Assembly: GCA_031428675.1 (NCBI GenBank)
Contig: JANOYC010000089.1
Span: 1-13,497, forward strand
Origin: JANOYC01 sp031428675
GTDB lineage: Bacteria; Actinomycetota; Actinomycetes; Actinomycetales; Microbacteriaceae
Length of the DNA: 13,497 nt
Direction: 5' to 3'
Made by a program: the position numbers and the translations under genes. Positions 5,837-12,374 of this stretch are shown here, piece by piece. The notes under the pieces are model-generated. The model saw only the letters and a list, made by a program, of their open reading frames with translations. It was not told the DNA's origin and did not search any database. Within the stretch, counting starts at the first letter, position 1, and each line of letters starts with the position of its first letter.

Positions 5837-6916
5837 TTAGGAGGAGTTCGAGTGCCCGAACCGTGCGCGGATTCGCCTCGCCATGCGTCGCATCGGGTTC
5901 GGCCTGTCGGGCTCACTGTGGATATCGTCGCTTGAGTCGTCATCCTCGGGGGAGGCCTTAGCCATTCTTGCGGCCTCCTCGGCCTCCTCGCGCGTTTCGC
6001 CTTCGGGGTCAAAGGGGATTCCCCGGTCCTTCATGTCGATGGCGATCCAGGATGCGCCCACGAGGATGACCTGGCAGACGAGGTTGAACCAGATGAGCAG
6101 ACCGATGATGACCGCGAATCCGGCCAGCAGGGGGTTGCTGGATGCTCCGCCGAGCAAGCTCGAACCGAGAAACTTCAACACGCCGAGCAGGGCCGCGCCC
6201 ACGAGGGATCCGCCGAGAAGTCGCCGGACGGGCACAGGGATTCCCGCGAGCACCCGATAGAGCGTCATGAGCACGGCGGTGTCGAGCGCGAAGGTCAGCG
6301 ACAGTACGACTGCCTGAACGGTGAATGACGAGAAGTCGGAGTCCTCCGAGATGCCGATGGTTGTCAGAACCCAGCCGAGCGCGTTCGTGCTGAACACCGT
6401 CAGCACCGATGACACAATGACCGCGACACCGAAACCGATGCCGAGTCCCAGATCTTTGAGCTTCAGGAGGAAAAAGTTCGCGTCGTCGGGCGGTAGGCCG
6501 AAGATGCTGCGCACGGCTTGGCGCGAAGCGCCCAGCCAGCCGATCGCCGTAAGCAGAAGTCCCACGAGCGCGATCGAGCCAGTCCAACTGAGCGCCTCGG
6601 TGTTGAGCAGGTCGGAGACCTTGATCGCGCCGTTGCCATCTCCATCGTCGATGAGTCCCGGGATGGAGAGCGAAAGATTGCGGATCAGGGCGTCGAGAAA
6701 CTCCGGGTTCGAGCTCACGACGAACCCGGCTACCGAGAAGCTGACCCAGATGGCGGCGAAGGTTGCAAAGATGGATTGGTATGACAGGCCCTGCGCGAGC
6801 AAGGGTCCGCCGCGGCGCCCATAACGCGTGAACACCCTGACCGGCTTGGACTGTTGCACGCGTTCGATCAGTGACTTCGCGCGTGTGACGAGCGATTCCG
6901 TCTCGGTGGAGGCCAT
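5837..6916 (-). CDS. YihY/virulence factor BrkB family membrane protein
   Basis: The protein has 359 residues and about six membrane segments (near 47-68, 112-133, 158-183, 198-222, 234-256 and 263-293). This is the YihY/BrkB architecture, and the ...LLIWFNLVCQVILVGASW... final helix is characteristic. The family's biochemical function is not established; it was once misassigned as RNase BN. The tail after 300 is cytoplasmic, very acidic, and ends in a basic patch (RRMARRIRARFG). Unusual is DGDGNGAIKVSD (91-102) in the loop after the first helix, an EF-hand-like spacing of Asp/Asn. The frame is open for 93 codons further upstream, but that region lies over ptsI. The ATG at 6916, with AAGG six bases before it, is the start. 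Confidence 0.9.
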   Translation of the reverse strand: MASTETESLVTRAKSLIERVQQSKPVRVFTRYGRRGGPLLAQGLSYQSIFATFAAIWVSFSVAGFVVSSNPEFLDALIRNLSLSIPGLIDDGDGNGAIKVSDLLNTEALSWTGSIALVGLLLTAIGWLGASRQAVRSIFGLPPDDANFFLLKLKDLGLGIGFGVAVIVSSVLTVFSTNALGWVLTTIGISEDSDFSSFTVQAVVLSLTFALDTAVLMTLYRVLAGIPVPVRRLLGGSLVGAALLGVLKFLGSSLLGGASSNPLLAGFAVIIGLLIWFNLVCQVILVGASWIAIDMKDRGIPFDPEGETREEAEEAARMAKASPEDDDSSDDIHSEPDRPNPMRRMARRIRARFGHSNSS

Positions 6917-6923
6917 ACTCCAC

Positions 6924-6952
6924 CTTATGCGCGTGGCATTCGGACACGACAA
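6924..6952 (-). promoter_or_regulatory. Candidate promoter of the YihY/BrkB-family gene
   Basis: The minus strand has TTGTCG (6952-6947), a 17-base spacer and CATAAG (6929-6924), each matching four of six consensus positions. The -10 ends seven bases before the ATG at 6916, so transcription would start at or next to the start codon (leaderless). The AAGG that could serve as a ribosome site overlaps the -10, so the two readings compete. Confidence 0.35.
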
Positions 6953-6971
6953 TAGAGACAACCTCGAATTC

Positions 6972-6978
6972 AGGAAGG
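6972..6978 (+). promoter_or_regulatory. Ribosome binding site deciding the ptsI start
   Basis: AGGAAGG lies one base before the ATG at 6980 and seven bases before the ATG at 6986. The second spacing is the normal one, so the protein most likely begins MQLQGIG rather than MHMQLQGIG. Confidence 0.65.
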
Positions 6979-6985
6979 CATGCAC

Positions 6986-8668
6986 ATGCAGTTGCAGGGT
7001 ATTGGCGTCGGTCGCGGGGTTGCCGTTGGCCCTGTTCGTCGCATGCCTGATCCACTGCCCGAACCGGATGACAGTCCCCTCGTCGGCGACTCCGTCCTGG
7101 AATTCGATCGGGTGCGCACCGCGCTCGGCGACGTGGCGACGGAGCTTATTGCGACCGGAGAGAGCGCAGGCGGTGAGGCGAAAGATGTTCTCCACGCCGC
7201 TGCGCTAATGGCTCAGGATCCGACTCTCGCCGATGACGTCAAATCCCGCACCGCATCCGGAATCAATGGCGAACGCGCGGTCTTCGACGCGTTGGGGGCG
7301 TTCCAAGACATTCTGACCGCCATGGGAGGAATGATGGCCGAACGCGCGGCTGACCTCCGTGACATCTCGCAGCGCGTCATCGCGAGGCTGCGTGGGGTTC
7401 CTGCCCCCGGTGTGCCCACGAGCGATGTGCCTTTCATTCTTGTCGCTGATGACCTCTCACCAGCAGACACGGCTCTGCTCGACCTGTCGATGGTGCTCGC
7501 GTTCGTGACGCGGGATGGCGGGCCAACGAGTCACACCGCAATCCTGGCGCGGTCGCGATCCATACCGGCGATCGTCGGGATGAGAGACGCTGGCACGTTG
7601 CGCGACGGCGACATGGTGATCGTCGACGCCGCAACCGGAATCGTCACGGTCGCTCCGACCGACGCTGACCTCGCGGTCGCGGATGAGCGCACGGCCGAGA
7701 TTGCGATCACTCGCACCGCTCCCATCAATCCGGGTCGCCTCGCCGACGGCACGCCGGTGCCGCTGTTCGCCAATCTGGGATCTCCCGCCGAAGCAGCCGA
7801 CGCCCTGCGCCTCGGCGCGGAGGGCGTCGGGCTTTTCCGCACCGAGTTTCTCTTCTTGGGAGCCAAGGCAGCGCCGACCGTTGCTGAGCAGGAGGTCCAG
7901 TACACGACCTTGTTGCGCCAGTTCCCCGGCAAGAAGGTTGTCGTTCGTGCGCTTGATGCCGGCGCGGACAAACCGCTCGCGTTTCTCGCCCAACAGCACG
8001 AGCAGAATCCCGCACTCGGGTTGCGCGGCCTGCGGGCGCTGCGCGCGTCGGAAAACATTCTTCGTGATCAGCTCACCGCCCTGAGGAACGCACGCGATGC
8101 AACGGATGCCGACCTGTGTGTGATGGCTCCGATGGTTGCTGATGCCGAAGAGACCGCGTACTTCGTCGCGCTCGGCAGAGAAATCGGCCTCACCGTCCTC
8201 GGCGTGATGGCAGAGGTTCCGTCGCTGGCAATCATGGCCGAGCAAGTCGCCGGAATCGCTGATTTCGTGAGCATCGGCACCAACGACCTCACCCAGTACG
8301 CGCTAGCCGCCGACCGGATGCTGGGGTCGGTCGCGGCCTACCAAGACCCGTGGCACCCGGCCGTCTTGCGGCTGGTCAAGATGATCGCCGACGCGGGCGG
8401 CGACGCGGGCATTCCGGTCGGCGTCTGCGGTGAAAGCGCGGCCGACCCGAAATTGGCGGTCGTGCTGGTGGGATTGGGGGCGAAGACGCTGTCGATGACG
8501 CCAGCAGCTTTCGCTGATGTGCGCGCCGAACTCGCTTCGGTTTCCCTCGCCGAGGCGCGCGCCCGCGCGACCGCGGCGCTCGCCGCGAGCTCCGCGGCGG
8601 CCGCGCGGGCTGCCGCTGCCGCCGCGACCGTGTTTGCGGCTCAAGCAGGCTACGGGCGCCGACCCTAG
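6986..8668 (+). CDS. ptsI: Phosphoenolpyruvate--protein phosphotransferase (PTS enzyme I)
   Basis: This 560-residue cytoplasmic enzyme takes phosphate from phosphoenolpyruvate and passes it to HPr, energising all PTS sugar uptake. The N-terminal HPr-binding helices (about 20-140) lead to the swivelling phosphohistidine domain, with DGGPTSHTAILARS (177-190) carrying His183. The C-terminal PEP-binding barrel has GLFRTEFLFL (282-291, Arg285), RALDAGADKP (321-330), GTNDLTQYALA (431-441) and the catalytic Cys481 in GVCGESAADP. All key residues are present. The last 40 residues are strikingly Ala-rich, beyond the usual helix. The ATG at 6980 is an alternative start. No HPr or EII gene is visible nearby. 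The gene diverges from the BrkB-family gene and converges with sdhB, 17 bases away. Confidence 0.96.
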   Translation: MQLQGIGVGRGVAVGPVRRMPDPLPEPDDSPLVGDSVLEFDRVRTALGDVATELIATGESAGGEAKDVLHAAALMAQDPTLADDVKSRTASGINGERAVFDALGAFQDILTAMGGMMAERAADLRDISQRVIARLRGVPAPGVPTSDVPFILVADDLSPADTALLDLSMVLAFVTRDGGPTSHTAILARSRSIPAIVGMRDAGTLRDGDMVIVDAATGIVTVAPTDADLAVADERTAEIAITRTAPINPGRLADGTPVPLFANLGSPAEAADALRLGAEGVGLFRTEFLFLGAKAAPTVAEQEVQYTTLLRQFPGKKVVVRALDAGADKPLAFLAQQHEQNPALGLRGLRALRASENILRDQLTALRNARDATDADLCVMAPMVADAEETAYFVALGREIGLTVLGVMAEVPSLAIMAEQVAGIADFVSIGTNDLTQYALAADRMLGSVAAYQDPWHPAVLRLVKMIADAGGDAGIPVGVCGESAADPKLAVVLVGLGAKTLSMTPAAFADVRAELASVSLAEARARATAALAASSAAAARAAAAAATVFAAQAGYGRRP

Positions 8669-8685
8669 CGGTATTGGGTTTGAAT

Positions 8686-9438
8686 CTAGGGCTTGCCTCT
8701 CAGCATTGCCTGCTTCACTTCGGCGATTGCCTGAGTGACCTGGATGCCACGCGGACAGGCCTCGGTGCAGTTGAAGGTGGTGCGGCACCGCCACACGCCC
8801 TCTTTGTCGTTGAGAATGTCGAGGCGAACTCCGGCCGCTTCGTCGCGGGAGTCGAAGATGAATCGGTGCGCATTGACGATCGCTGCGGGGCCGAAGTATT
8901 GTCCGTCGGTCCAGAACACGGGGCAGCTCGACGTGCATGCCGCACAGAGAATGCATTTCGTGGTGTCGTCGAAGCGCGCTCGCTGTTCGACCGTCTGCGG
9001 TCGCTCTTTGTCGGGCTTGGACGACGCAACGAGGAATGGCTGCACCTGGCGGTACGACTCGAAGAACGGCTCCATGTCGACGATGAGGTCTTTCTCGAGC
9101 GGCAATCCTTTGATCGCCTCCACGTAGATCGGCTTGGTGATGTCGAGATCTTTGATCAGCGTCTTGCACGCGAGACGGTTGCGGCCGTTGATGCGCATGG
9201 CATCGGACCCGCAGATCCCATGCGCGCAACTACGACGGAACGTGAGGGTGCCGTCTTGCTCCCACTTGATCTTGTGCAACGCGTCGAGAACGCGGTCGGT
9301 GGCGAACATCTCGACGTCGAAGTCTTGCCAGCGGGGCTCACTGTCGGTTTCGGGATCGAACCGGCGGATGATGAAGGTCGCGGTGAACGCCTGGATCTCG
9401 GCGACGGGCGTACCGCTTTGTGCGACTGCTGTGGCCAT
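8686..9438 (-). CDS. sdhB: Succinate dehydrogenase iron-sulfur subunit
   Basis: This 250-residue subunit carries electrons from the FAD of SdhA to the quinone site through three iron-sulfur clusters. Ligands for the 2Fe-2S cluster are in CAHGICGSDAM...RLAC (Cys71, Cys76, Cys91), with Asp79 where the SDH family often uses Asp. The 4Fe-4S ligands are Cys162, Cys165, Cys168 and Cys228 (CILCAACTSSCP and EACPRG). The 3Fe-4S ligands are Cys172, Cys218 and Cys224. Cluster set and length are complete. Its ATG overlaps the sdhA stop by one base (TGATG, 9436-9440). It is the last gene of sdhCDAB and ends 17 bases from the convergent ptsI stop, with no clear terminator between. Confidence 0.97.
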   Translation of the reverse strand: MATAVAQSGTPVAEIQAFTATFIIRRFDPETDSEPRWQDFDVEMFATDRVLDALHKIKWEQDGTLTFRRSCAHGICGSDAMRINGRNRLACKTLIKDLDITKPIYVEAIKGLPLEKDLIVDMEPFFESYRQVQPFLVASSKPDKERPQTVEQRARFDDTTKCILCAACTSSCPVFWTDGQYFGPAAIVNAHRFIFDSRDEAAGVRLDILNDKEGVWRCRTTFNCTEACPRGIQVTQAIAEVKQAMLRGKP

Positions 9439-11249
9439 CAGTATTTCCGTTCCATCGGCTGGTAGCGGGTGATCGTGACTGGCTTCCAGTCGAGCTTGAT
9501 ATGGTCGCTCGCGTCATTGGAGTGGGCATCGCCGGTGAGGTATGCCATCGTGTGCTTCATGTAGTTGACGTCGTCGCGGTCGGGGTAGTCGTCGCGCATG
9601 TGGCCGCCGCGGCTCTCTTTGCGGTTGCGCGCCGAATACACGACGACTTCGGCGAGATCGAGCAAGAACCCCAGTTCGATCGCTTCGAGAAGATCGGTGT
9701 TGAAACGCTTGCCGCGGTCCTGCACGGCGATGTTCTTATAGCGCTCGCGCAGTCGACCGATTGTGTCTGTGACGGCAGAGAGGGACTCGTCGGTGCGGAA
9801 CACTTGCGCGTTGCGGTCCATCTCATCCTGCAGTTCTTTGCGGATGGCGGAGATGCGTTCGGTGCCAGCGGAGTTTCGGAGCGATTCGACCAGTGTGCGG
9901 ATGGGTCCGGCCGGGTCAGCGGGAAGCGGTGTGAAGTCGACAGTCGCCGCGTACTCGACCGCGTTGTTGCCCGCCCTCTTGCCGAACACGTTGATGTCGA
10001 GGAGCGAATTGGTGCCGAGACGGTTCGAGCCGTGCACCGAGACGCACGCGCATTCGCCTGCCGCGTAGAGGCCGGGAACGACGGTGTCGTTGTCGCGCAG
10101 CACTTCGGCCTTGACGTTGGTCGGAATGCCGCCCATGGCGTAGTGCGCGGTCGGCATCACCGGCACCGGCTCGTGCACGGGGTCGACACCGAGGTAGGTG
10201 CGGGCGAACTCGGTGATGTCGGGGAGTTTGGTCTCGAGAACCTCCGCCCCGAGGTGGGTGCAGTCGAGTAGCACGTAGTCTTTGAGCGGTCCGGCCCCGC
10301 GCCCTTCGGCGACTTCCTGCACCATGCAACGCGACACGATGTCGCGCGGTGCGAGGTCTTTGATCGTTGGGGCATAACGCTCCATGAAGCGTTCGCCGCT
10401 CGCGTTGCGCAAGATGGCGCCTTCCCCGCGGGCGCCTTCGGTGAGAAGGATGCCGAGCCCGGCCAGACCGGTCGGGTGGAACTGGAAGAACTCCATGTCT
10501 TCGAGGGGCAGCCCCTTGCGCCACACGATTCCTACGCCGTCACCGGTGAGGGTGTGCGCGTTGGAAGTGGTCTTGTAGATTTTTCCGAATCCGCCGGTCG
10601 CGAAGACTATCGATTTGGCCTGAAACACGTGCAGCTCGCCGGTCGCGAGCTCGTAGGCGACAACGCCGGACGGCTGCGTGATCGTCTTGCGACCCTTCTT
10701 GACCTTCGTCATCACTAGGTCGAGCACGTAGAACTCGTTGAAGAAGTTGATGCCGAGCTTGACGCAATTCTGGAACAGGGTCTGCAGGATCATGTGTCCG
10801 GTGCGGTCGGCCGCGTAGCAAGCTCGGCGCACGGGGGTCTTTCCGTGGTCGGCGGTGTGGCCACCGAATCGTCGTTGGTCGATTTTGCCGTCCGGGGTGC
10901 GGTTGAACGGCAATCCCATGTTCTCAAGATCGATGACGGCGTCGATCGCTTCTTTCGCGAGGATCTCAGCCGCATCCTGATCGACAAGGTAGTCGCCGCC
11001 CTTGACGGTATCGAAGGTGTGCCATTCCCAGTTGTCCTCCTCGACGTTGGCGAGGGCCGCCGCCATTCCGCCCTGTGCGGCGCCAGTGTGCGACCTGGTC
11101 GGGTAGAGCTTGGAGATGACCGCGGTGCGTGCTTTCGGTCCGGCTTCAATGGCGGCGCGCATTCCAGCGCCGCCCGCTCCCACGATGACAACATCGAACT
11201 GGTGGTAGTGCACGCCGTCAATGACAGCGCCGTCCTCAAACTCGGTCAC
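9438..11249 (-). CDS. sdhA: Succinate dehydrogenase flavoprotein subunit
   Basis: This 603-residue catalytic subunit oxidises succinate to fumarate at the inner face of the membrane. The FAD-binding GAGGAG lies at 24-29, and SHTGAAQGG (53-61) holds His54, the residue to which FAD is covalently attached in this family. Substrate-site residues follow: FQFHPTGL with His258, LTEGARGEG with Thr270, PRDIVSR with the proton-shuttle Arg302, HYAMGG with His369, and GSNRLG with Arg410. The C-terminal helical domain with YKNIAVQDRGKRFN is present. The start is GTG (11247-11249), with only a weak AAGAAAG ribosome site, 21 bases after sdhD. It uses FAD derived from the riboflavin pathway encoded at the left of this window. 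Confidence 0.97.
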   Translation of the reverse strand: MTEFEDGAVIDGVHYHQFDVVIVGAGGAGMRAAIEAGPKARTAVISKLYPTRSHTGAAQGGMAAALANVEEDNWEWHTFDTVKGGDYLVDQDAAEILAKEAIDAVIDLENMGLPFNRTPDGKIDQRRFGGHTADHGKTPVRRACYAADRTGHMILQTLFQNCVKLGINFFNEFYVLDLVMTKVKKGRKTITQPSGVVAYELATGELHVFQAKSIVFATGGFGKIYKTTSNAHTLTGDGVGIVWRKGLPLEDMEFFQFHPTGLAGLGILLTEGARGEGAILRNASGERFMERYAPTIKDLAPRDIVSRCMVQEVAEGRGAGPLKDYVLLDCTHLGAEVLETKLPDITEFARTYLGVDPVHEPVPVMPTAHYAMGGIPTNVKAEVLRDNDTVVPGLYAAGECACVSVHGSNRLGTNSLLDINVFGKRAGNNAVEYAATVDFTPLPADPAGPIRTLVESLRNSAGTERISAIRKELQDEMDRNAQVFRTDESLSAVTDTIGRLRERYKNIAVQDRGKRFNTDLLEAIELGFLLDLAEVVVYSARNRKESRGGHMRDDYPDRDDVNYMKHTMAYLTGDAHSNDASDHIKLDWKPVTITRYQPMERKY

Positions 11250-11270
11250 GTGGTTGCTTTCTTGTGGCGA

Positions 11271-11711
11271 CTACTTGCAGAAGCTGGGCAGCAGGTCTGC
11301 TGCAGCGCCCGCTGGGCATGGGTCGAAGGTGTAGATCACGAGGGTTCCGAGCAGCAGTAGTGCTGCGGTAGACGCGGCGAGACCGCCGAGCAGCACTCGC
11401 CGGAGGGTGCGCTGGGTCGCATAGTCGTTGATGATCGTGCGCATGCCGTTGGCACCGTGGATGAGCGCGAGCCACAGCAGCACCGTGTCCCACACGATCC
11501 AGAACGGATCGGCCCATTTTCCGGCGACGAACGCGAAGTCGATCGCGCTGACCCCTTCGCCCGCGACCAGGTTGACGAAGAGGTGGCCGAAAATGAGCAC
11601 GACGAGCACAACGCCCGACGCGCGCATGTAGATCCAGCCCCACTTCTCCCAGTTGACGCCGCGAGAGCGCGTTGACGGGCGCGGGGTGCGGGGAGCGTCA
11701 ATCGTCGTCAT
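11271..11711 (-). CDS. sdhD: Succinate dehydrogenase hydrophobic membrane anchor subunit
   Basis: This 146-residue membrane anchor has three predicted helices (about 31-50, 69-90 and 105-127). With SdhC it holds SdhAB to the membrane and forms the quinone and haem b site. LALIHGANGMRTIINDY (81-97) matches the H-x3-G-x-R motif of anchor subunits and supplies His85; GHLFVNL gives a second histidine (His43). The start is the ATG at 11711, two bases after the sdhC stop, with GGAG inside sdhC. The same frame remains open far upstream across sdhC, but that part has no family resemblance and would duplicate coding space. Assignment as SdhD rather than SdhC rests on the gene order and the IHGANGMR motif. 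Confidence 0.92.
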   Translation of the reverse strand: MTTIDAPRTPRPSTRSRGVNWEKWGWIYMRASGVVLVVLIFGHLFVNLVAGEGVSAIDFAFVAGKWADPFWIVWDTVLLWLALIHGANGMRTIINDYATQRTLRRVLLGGLAASTAALLLLGTLVIYTFDPCPAGAAADLLPSFCK

Positions 11712-11713
11712 GA

Positions 11714-12154
11714 TCAGGCTTCTCCGAATACGTTCATGAGGTGCCGTGGAAGGAATCCCGCGAGCAGCGCAACCCATAACGCGATCACGAGCCAGAACAT
11801 CAGTCGCTGGTGCTTGGTGCCCACGCTCCAGAAATCGATGAGGATGATTCGCAGGCCGTTGAGGGCGTGGAATCCGATGGCCGCCACGAGAGCGGCTTCG
11901 CCGAGGCCCATGATCGGGGTCTTGTAGGTGCCGATGACCGCGTTGTAAGCCTCGGGGCTCAAGCGAACGAGCGCCGTGTCGAGGATGTGCACCAGAAGGA
12001 AGAAGTAGATCGCGACACCGGTGATTCGGTGAAACACCCAGGACCACATCCCTTCGCGGCCCCGGTACAGGGTGCCAGCGGGGCGCTTGGGCGCCGGGAT
12101 GTTCGGTTCTCGACGCTCGGACGGCGTCAAAGTCCCTGCCTGTCGGTCTGACAC
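11714..12154 (-). CDS. sdhC: Succinate dehydrogenase cytochrome b556 subunit
   Basis: This 146-residue membrane anchor, first gene of sdhCDAB, has a polar N-terminus of about 35 residues and three helices (about 41-61, 82-106 and 117-135). MWSWVFHRITGVAIY (36-50) is the SdhC signature, with His42-Arg43 near the quinone site. GFHALNGLRIILID (94-107) holds His96, the likely haem ligand. The frame is open from 12211, but the GTG at 12154 is chosen because AAGGAGG, the best ribosome site in the window, lies seven bases before it, and because upstream residues are unlike the family. The gene diverges from manC. Confidence 0.93.
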   Translation of the reverse strand: MSDRQAGTLTPSERREPNIPAPKRPAGTLYRGREGMWSWVFHRITGVAIYFFLLVHILDTALVRLSPEAYNAVIGTYKTPIMGLGEAALVAAIGFHALNGLRIILIDFWSVGTKHQRLMFWLVIALWVALLAGFLPRHLMNVFGEA

Positions 12155-12161
12155 GAGCAAC

Positions 12162-12168
12162 CCTCCTT
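12162..12168 (-). promoter_or_regulatory. Ribosome binding site deciding the GTG start of sdhC
   Basis: The minus strand reads AAGGAGG, seven bases, then GTG at 12154. This near-perfect site fixes the start at GTG and rules out the in-frame ATG at 12211. Confidence 0.85.
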
Positions 12169-12205
12169 GCGGATGATCGGGGTCGCACGAGCACGCAGAG
12201 CGACC

Positions 12206-12220
12206 GTTCAATCGTTGAAC
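12206..12220. promoter_or_regulatory. Perfect inverted repeat in the sdh leader, candidate operator
   Basis: GTTCAA-TCG-TTGAAC is a 15-base perfect dyad with six-base arms. It lies 7 to 21 bases downstream of the candidate -10 box of sdhC, so it would overlap the transcription start. A dimeric repressor site is one reading; a 5' stabilising RNA hairpin is another. I cannot name a regulator from the sequence. Confidence 0.45.
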
Positions 12221-12226
12221 CTCTCC

Positions 12227-12232
12227 AGTCTA
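12227..12232 (-). promoter_or_regulatory. Candidate -10 box of the sdhCDAB operon
   Basis: The minus strand reads TAGACT (TANNNT). It would start transcription near 12219, giving a leader of roughly 65 bases before the sdhC GTG. No convincing -35 is present in the GC-rich sequence upstream. Confidence 0.35.
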
Positions 12233-12337
12233 TGTCGCGCGCCGGTGGCGCCGGTGCGGTGCGCACACGGACGTGCCCGTGGCCGAACAGGAACATCGGG
12301 ATTGTGAACACGCGTGGGAGTAATTGTCGGGTTCCCC

Positions 12338-12343
12338 TATGGT
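12338..12343 (+). promoter_or_regulatory. Candidate -10 box of manC
   Basis: TATGGT fits TANNNT and ends seven bases before an ATG at 12351, giving a start near 12351 and a 20-base leader for manC. The -35 region is poor. The stretch between this box and the sdhC promoter (about 12233-12337) is GC-rich and shows no gene. Confidence 0.35.
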
Positions 12344-12350
12344 GGCTTTC

Positions 12351-12374
12351 ATGGCGGAGGGTAAATCACGATGA
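12351..12374 (+). other. Seven-codon upstream ORF overlapping the manC start
   Basis: ATG at 12351 opens a frame reading M-A-E-G-K-S-R and ends at TGA (12372-12374), which overlaps the manC ATG as ATGA. The manC ribosome site lies inside it. Whether it is translated is unknown; it may simply be the leader sequence of manC. Confidence 0.25.
12356..12361 (+). promoter_or_regulatory. Ribosome binding site of manC
   Basis: GGAGGG is followed by nine bases and the ATG at 12371, supporting that start over later in-frame codons. Confidence 0.7.

Noticed and set aside
6917..7195. N-terminal extension of the BrkB-family frame by 93 codons
   Set aside because: It overlaps the 5' part of ptsI and the divergent promoter region; the ATG at 6916 has a suitable ribosome site or promoter spacing.
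8663..8691. CCCTAG...CTAGGG inverted repeat at the ptsI/sdhB junction as a bidirectional terminator
   Set aside because: The stem is only 6 bp with a 17-nt loop and has no T-run on either strand; it mainly reflects the two TAG stops. Too weak to call.
11271..12311. The sdhD frame stays open through sdhC and beyond, giving an apparent 346-residue protein
   Set aside because: Only the last 146 residues resemble a membrane anchor; the rest is Arg/Pro-rich out-of-frame reading of sdhC. The ATG at 11711 fits the operon spacing.
12302..12319. TTGTGAACACGCG resembling a Rex (redox repressor) site between sdhC and manC
   Set aside because: Only one half-site matches the known TGTGAAC...GTTCACA type palindrome; the second half (GTGGGA) does not, so a Rex site is not supported.
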